Below, piece by piece: positions 6,023 through 8,707 of a DNA stretch of 8,707 nt (position 1 is its first letter; every line of letters starts with the position of its first letter). Made by a program: the position numbers and the translations under genes. The notes beneath the pieces are model-generated. The model was not told the origin of the DNA, made no database searches, and was given only the letters and a program-made list of their open reading frames with translations. Location: positions 1-8,707 of the forward strand of contig JAKSCZ010000335.1 of the NCBI GenBank assembly GCA_022360335.1, written 5' to 3'. This stretch comes from Pseudomonadota bacterium. Lineage in GTDB: Bacteria > Pseudomonadota > Gammaproteobacteria > Steroidobacterales > Woeseiaceae.

Positions 6023-6850
6023 ATGTTCGCCACGCTCAAGCTCGCTGCCCGGAAACCCTCCGGAATAGTCTTCGTATCCCTGGCAGCGGCCTGTGTCGTG
6101 GCGGACGTCTCCTGCGCCCGTGCCACAGCTCCCCCGTACGAGCGCGGCGATGCGCTACAGATCAGCCAGGCCGCGATCGGCCGCGAACTCGCCGACTTCA
6201 CGCTGCGGGACGTCGACGGCCAACCCTTTGCGCTCTCCCGGCTGAGGGGCAGGCCGCTCGTCGTCAGCATGATCTATACGAGCTGCCACCACGTCTGCCC
6301 GGCGATTACGAAGAACTTGAGCGAGACGATCGACGTCGCCCGCGAGGCGCTCGGCGAAGATTCCTTCTCGGTCGTCACCGTCGGCTTCGACTGGCGCGTG
6401 GACACGCCCGAACGCATGCGTCAGTTCGAGGCCGGGCAGGGCGCGCGCGGCGTCCCGAACTGGCATTTCCTGGCGACGGAGGCCGGCGTCGTCGACGCGC
6501 TCAGCGAGAATCTCGGCTTCCTGTTCTATCCGAGCGCCAAGGGCTTCGATCATCTTGCGCAGGCAACCATCGTCGACGCCGACGGCGCGATCTACCGGCA
6601 GGTCTACGGCGTCGACGTCGAAACGACGGCGATCGTCGAACCGCTCAAGGAGCTCGTCTTCGATACGCCGCGCAGCGCGGGATTCATCGAGCACTGGGTC
6701 AGTACCTTCAAGCTGTTCTGCACGGTCTACGACCCGAACAGCGGCCGGTACCGTTTCGACTATTCCATTTTCATGACGATACTGGCCGGCATCCTGAGCC
6801 TCGGACTGGTCCTCGCGTTCATCGTCAGGGAATGGCGACGGGCGCGATAG
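6023..6850 (+). CDS. senC: SCO1/SenC-family copper chaperone, membrane-anchored
   Basis: A 275-residue SCO1/SenC protein with a thioredoxin fold that delivers copper to, or reduces the cysteines of, the CuA site of subunit II. Seen: an N-terminal signal/anchor (about 12-28), the copper-binding CHHVC at 88-92 (CxxxC) and the third ligand His177 in GFDHLAQ. The C-terminus carries a second membrane helix at about 251-268 ending in REWRRAR. The extra segment before it, about 233-247, includes YDPNSGRYRF, a pattern I associate with SCO proteins in this type of cluster. The C-terminal anchor is not part of the basic SCO fold. The ATG follows a GGAAG ribosome site and lies 21 nt after subunit I; only 7 nt separate its stop from the next start. 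Placement next to a CuA subunit supports a dedicated maturation role. Confidence 0.9.
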   Translation: MFATLKLAARKPSGIVFVSLAAACVVADVSCARATAPPYERGDALQISQAAIGRELADFTLRDVDGQPFALSRLRGRPLVVSMIYTSCHHVCPAITKNLSETIDVAREALGEDSFSVVTVGFDWRVDTPERMRQFEAGQGARGVPNWHFLATEAGVVDALSENLGFLFYPSAKGFDHLAQATIVDADGAIYRQVYGVDVETTAIVEPLKELVFDTPRSAGFIEHWVSTFKLFCTVYDPNSGRYRFDYSIFMTILAGILSLGLVLAFIVREWRRAR

Positions 6851-6857
6851 GCCGGAC

Positions 6858-8378
6858 ATGGCGCCGATCAAACGTGCCCTCGCGCGCGCGTTCTCGAGAA
6901 CGGAGAGAGTCTTCGAGTACGCGTTCGGTCAGCGCAACAACCCGTTCGTGTCGCTCGGCGCGCTGGGCTGGTACTTCTACTGGATCGTCGCGATCAGCGG
7001 CGTGTATCTCTACATCTTCTTCGACACGGGCGTCACCGACGCTTACGCCTCCGTCGAGTACATGACGCACGATCAGTGGTATGCGGCCGGTCTCATGCGC
7101 AGCCTGCACCGTTACGCCTCGGACGCGCTCGTCATCGTCGTCGTGCTGCATATCTTTCGCGAATTCGCGCACGACCGCCTGCGCGGTCGCCGCTTCTTCG
7201 CCTGGCTGACCGGCGTTCCGCTGCTCGCCTTCATCTACATCTGCGGCATCAGCGGCTACTGGCTGGTCTGGGACCAGCTCGCACAGTACATCGCGCTGGC
7301 GACCACGGAGTGGCTGGACACGCTGCCGCTGTTCGGCGAACCGATCGCGAACAATTTCCTCAACGACACGACGCTCGGCGGGCGTTTTTTCACGCTGATG
7401 GTGTTCATCCACATCTTCGGCCCGCTGTTCATGCTGCTGATGATGTGGGTCCATATCCAGCGTCACGCAGGCGCCAGGGTAAACCCGCCGAAGCCGCTGG
7501 CCATCGGTACGTTCGCGATGCTCGTCGCGCTGTCGTTCGCCTACCCGGCCGTCAGCCAGGCGCCGGCCGACCTCGACGTCGTACCCGCCGAGGTCGGTCT
7601 CGACTGGTTCTATCTCGCCGCCTACCCCCTGCTCGACGTCGTACCCGGCGGGCAGCTCTGGCTCTACATCCTCGGCGGTCTCGCGCTGCTGGCCCTGCTC
7701 CCCTGGGCGCCGCCGGTGAAGCGGCTGCCTGCTGCGACCGTCGACCTCGACAACTGCAACGGCTGCACGCGCTGTTTCGACGACTGCCCGTTCGGCGCCC
7801 TGACCATGGTCCCGCGGACCGACGGCCGCGCCTACGATCTCGAGCCCATCGTCGATCCGGCACTCTGCACGAGCTGCGGCATCTGCGCCGGGTCCTGCCC
7901 GACCTCCACGCCGTTCCGGCGTGCCGGCCCGATCCGGCCCGGCATCGAGCTGCCGCATCACACGATCGGCACGCTGCGCGATCAGATCGTCACCGCAAAC
8001 GGCGCGTGGCCTGCCGGCCCGCGTGTGCTCGTCGTCGGCTGTAATACGAGCAACGTCGGCGAGTTGCGGCGCTCGGGCGCGCACGTCATCGAAGTGCCTT
8101 GCGTCGGCATGCTGCCGCCGTCCTTCGTCGACTTCGCCCTCGCGCGCCGCCATGCCGACGGCGTGATGATCGCCGGTTGCGCCGAAGGCGATTGTTATCA
8201 CCGGCTCGGCAACGAGTGGACCATCGCACGCATGGCCGGCGAGCGCGACCCCTACCTGCGGCGCCGGGTCGACACGCGCCGCCTGGCGCTGAACTGGCTG
8301 CCGCGGGATGCGGCACGCCGCCGTCACCGGGCCTTCGAGGCATTCCGGGATGCCCTGGCGGAGATGGACGATGGATAG
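6858..8378 (+). CDS. Fusion: diheme cytochrome b - 2x[4Fe-4S] ferredoxin - MvhD/FlpD-like domain
   Basis: A 506-residue three-part redox protein. Part 1 (1-285): a b-type cytochrome with about six helices (35-55, 83-101, 113-135, 178-200, 213-231, 266-284). The heme pairs His84/His98 and His185/His199 are each 14 apart, as in bc1-type cytochrome b. Residues 238-263 resemble subunit IV around the quinol site, with LDWF (248-251) where PEWY is usual. Part 2 (295-350): two [4Fe-4S] motifs, C300/C303/C306/C310-Pro and C337/C340/C343/C347-Pro. Part 3 (388-455): related to the delta subunit of methyl-viologen-reducing hydrogenase (MvhD/FlpD), with GCNTS (394-398), C415 and GCAEGDC (440-446). Basic loops put the N-terminus and both iron-sulfur domains in the cytoplasm. 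It could move electrons between a cytoplasmic donor and quinone, but direction and partner are unknown. The domains are clear; the function is inferred. Confidence 0.85.
   Translation: MAPIKRALARAFSRTERVFEYAFGQRNNPFVSLGALGWYFYWIVAISGVYLYIFFDTGVTDAYASVEYMTHDQWYAAGLMRSLHRYASDALVIVVVLHIFREFAHDRLRGRRFFAWLTGVPLLAFIYICGISGYWLVWDQLAQYIALATTEWLDTLPLFGEPIANNFLNDTTLGGRFFTLMVFIHIFGPLFMLLMMWVHIQRHAGARVNPPKPLAIGTFAMLVALSFAYPAVSQAPADLDVVPAEVGLDWFYLAAYPLLDVVPGGQLWLYILGGLALLALLPWAPPVKRLPAATVDLDNCNGCTRCFDDCPFGALTMVPRTDGRAYDLEPIVDPALCTSCGICAGSCPTSTPFRRAGPIRPGIELPHHTIGTLRDQIVTANGAWPAGPRVLVVGCNTSNVGELRRSGAHVIEVPCVGMLPPSFVDFALARRHADGVMIAGCAEGDCYHRLGNEWTIARMAGERDPYLRRRVDTRRLALNWLPRDAARRRHRAFEAFRDALAEMDDG
7572..7647 (+). 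repeat. 16-bp direct repeat inside the fusion gene
   Basis: CTCGACGTCGTACCCG occurs at 7572-7587 and again at 7632-7647, exactly 60 bp (20 codons) apart and in frame. Both copies encode LDVVP (239-243 and 259-263), flanking the quinol-site-like segment. It may be chance under strong codon bias or a trace of a small internal duplication. Confidence 0.5.
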
Positions 8379-8707
8379 GCTGGTTCAGGCGCTTCTCTAT
8401 GCCGTGTTTGCCGTCTTCATCGGCTATTTTTCGGTGTTCCCCGCTTACCGCTACGCCGACCCCGGGCGGGCTGCAATCAAGCTGTCGCTCAGTCACGCCG
8501 CCGAGCGGGTCGACGAGTGCGTCGTGCCGACGCCGCAGGAAATCAACCGGCGCGCCCTGGCCGGCGAGCCCCTGTCGCAGTGCGGCCGCGAGCGCCTGCC
8601 GCTGACGATCGAGCTGGAAATCGACGGTCTCGTCGTCTACCGCGGTCTGGCACGGCCGTCCGGGCTGTGGAGCGACTGCCCCGCGTCGGTCTACGAGCGC
8701 TTCGACG
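8371..8707 (+). CDS. Unrecognised membrane-anchored protein, truncated by the window edge
   Basis: The first 112 codons of a gene that runs off the right edge. Its ATG overlaps the end of the fusion gene by 8 bp (ATGGATAG), which implies translational coupling and a shared function. One hydrophobic helix is seen at about 4-22 (LVQALLYAVFAVFIGYFSV), followed by a soluble part, probably periplasmic. Cysteines in DEC (about 54), SQC (74) and SDC (103), together with RERLPL and PSGLW, could be conserved landmarks. No known cofactor-binding motif (CxxCH, CxxxC, ferredoxin) is present in the visible part. I do not recognise the family. Context suggests an accessory factor or extra-cytoplasmic partner of the cytochrome b fusion. 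Frame choice is supported by GC-rich third positions and the overlap; the end is not visible. Confidence 0.75.
   Translation, partial: MDRLVQALLYAVFAVFIGYFSVFPAYRYADPGRAAIKLSLSHAAERVDECVVPTPQEINRRALAGEPLSQCGRERLPLTIELEIDGLVVYRGLARPSGLWSDCPASVYERFD

Noticed and set aside
3793..7065. A plus-strand open frame of about 1,090 codons running across subunit II, subunit I, SenC and into the fusion gene.
   Set aside because: It is the out-of-frame shadow of four well-identified genes in GC-rich DNA. Its translation is dominated by Arg, Pro, Gly and Ala with no motif, and it conflicts with clear ribosome sites and stops.
6825..8327. A 500-codon minus-strand open frame opposite the cytochrome b fusion.
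   Set aside because: It is antisense to a gene whose heme and Fe-S motifs are unmistakable, and its own translation has no recognisable fold.
1..8707. tRNA, rRNA, CRISPR array, insertion sequence or attachment site.
   Set aside because: Reading both strands, I saw no cloverleaf-like or rRNA sequence, no regularly spaced repeat array, no transposase motif and no paired terminal repeats.

Overview
This is a GC-rich stretch of what looks like a denitrifying or NO-respiring member of the Pseudomonadota, most likely a gammaproteobacterium. The Dnr-type regulator closely resembles that of Pseudomonas. The respiratory genes resemble the norSY-senC type cluster known from ammonia oxidisers and relatives. 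No ribosomal or other phylogenetic marker is present, so the lineage is an inference.

Layout. Positions 1-100 hold no gene I can identify, apart from a possible gene end and a weak hairpin. Positions 101-1177 (minus) encode an octopine/nopaline dehydrogenase-family enzyme. It is divergently arranged, across 113 bp, with a secreted serine hydrolase of the beta-lactamase/class C fold (1291-2382, plus). That hydrolase is noticeably more AT-rich than its surroundings. A Dnr-like Crp/Fnr regulator follows (2531-3214), preceded by a perfect FNR-type palindrome at 2443-2456. A second FNR-type box at 3283-3296 stands before a tightly packed seven-gene run that continues off the right edge.

That run encodes two very small membrane proteins (61 and 58 aa), a one-helix CuA subunit II (177 aa), a B-type heme-copper subunit I (564 aa), a SCO/SenC copper chaperone (275 aa), a three-part fusion protein (506 aa) and the start of an unrecognised membrane-anchored protein. 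The fusion joins a diheme cytochrome b, a 2x[4Fe-4S] ferredoxin and an MvhD/FlpD-like domain. Subunit I keeps all six metal-ligand histidines but has Gln235 where oxygen reductases carry the cross-linked tyrosine (HxxxQ, not HxxxY). I therefore read the enzyme as a CuA-containing nitric oxide reductase of the sNOR type rather than an oxidase.

Proposed working model (inference): NO is sensed by the Dnr-like protein, which binds both FNR-type boxes, activating itself and the oxidoreductase operon. SenC matures the copper centre, and the two-subunit enzyme reduces NO with electrons entering at CuA. The fusion protein has cytoplasmic iron-sulfur domains and membrane b hemes, so it could exchange electrons between a cytoplasmic donor and the quinone pool. 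Its presence in the same transcript, with an uncharacterised partner, is the most unusual part of the window.
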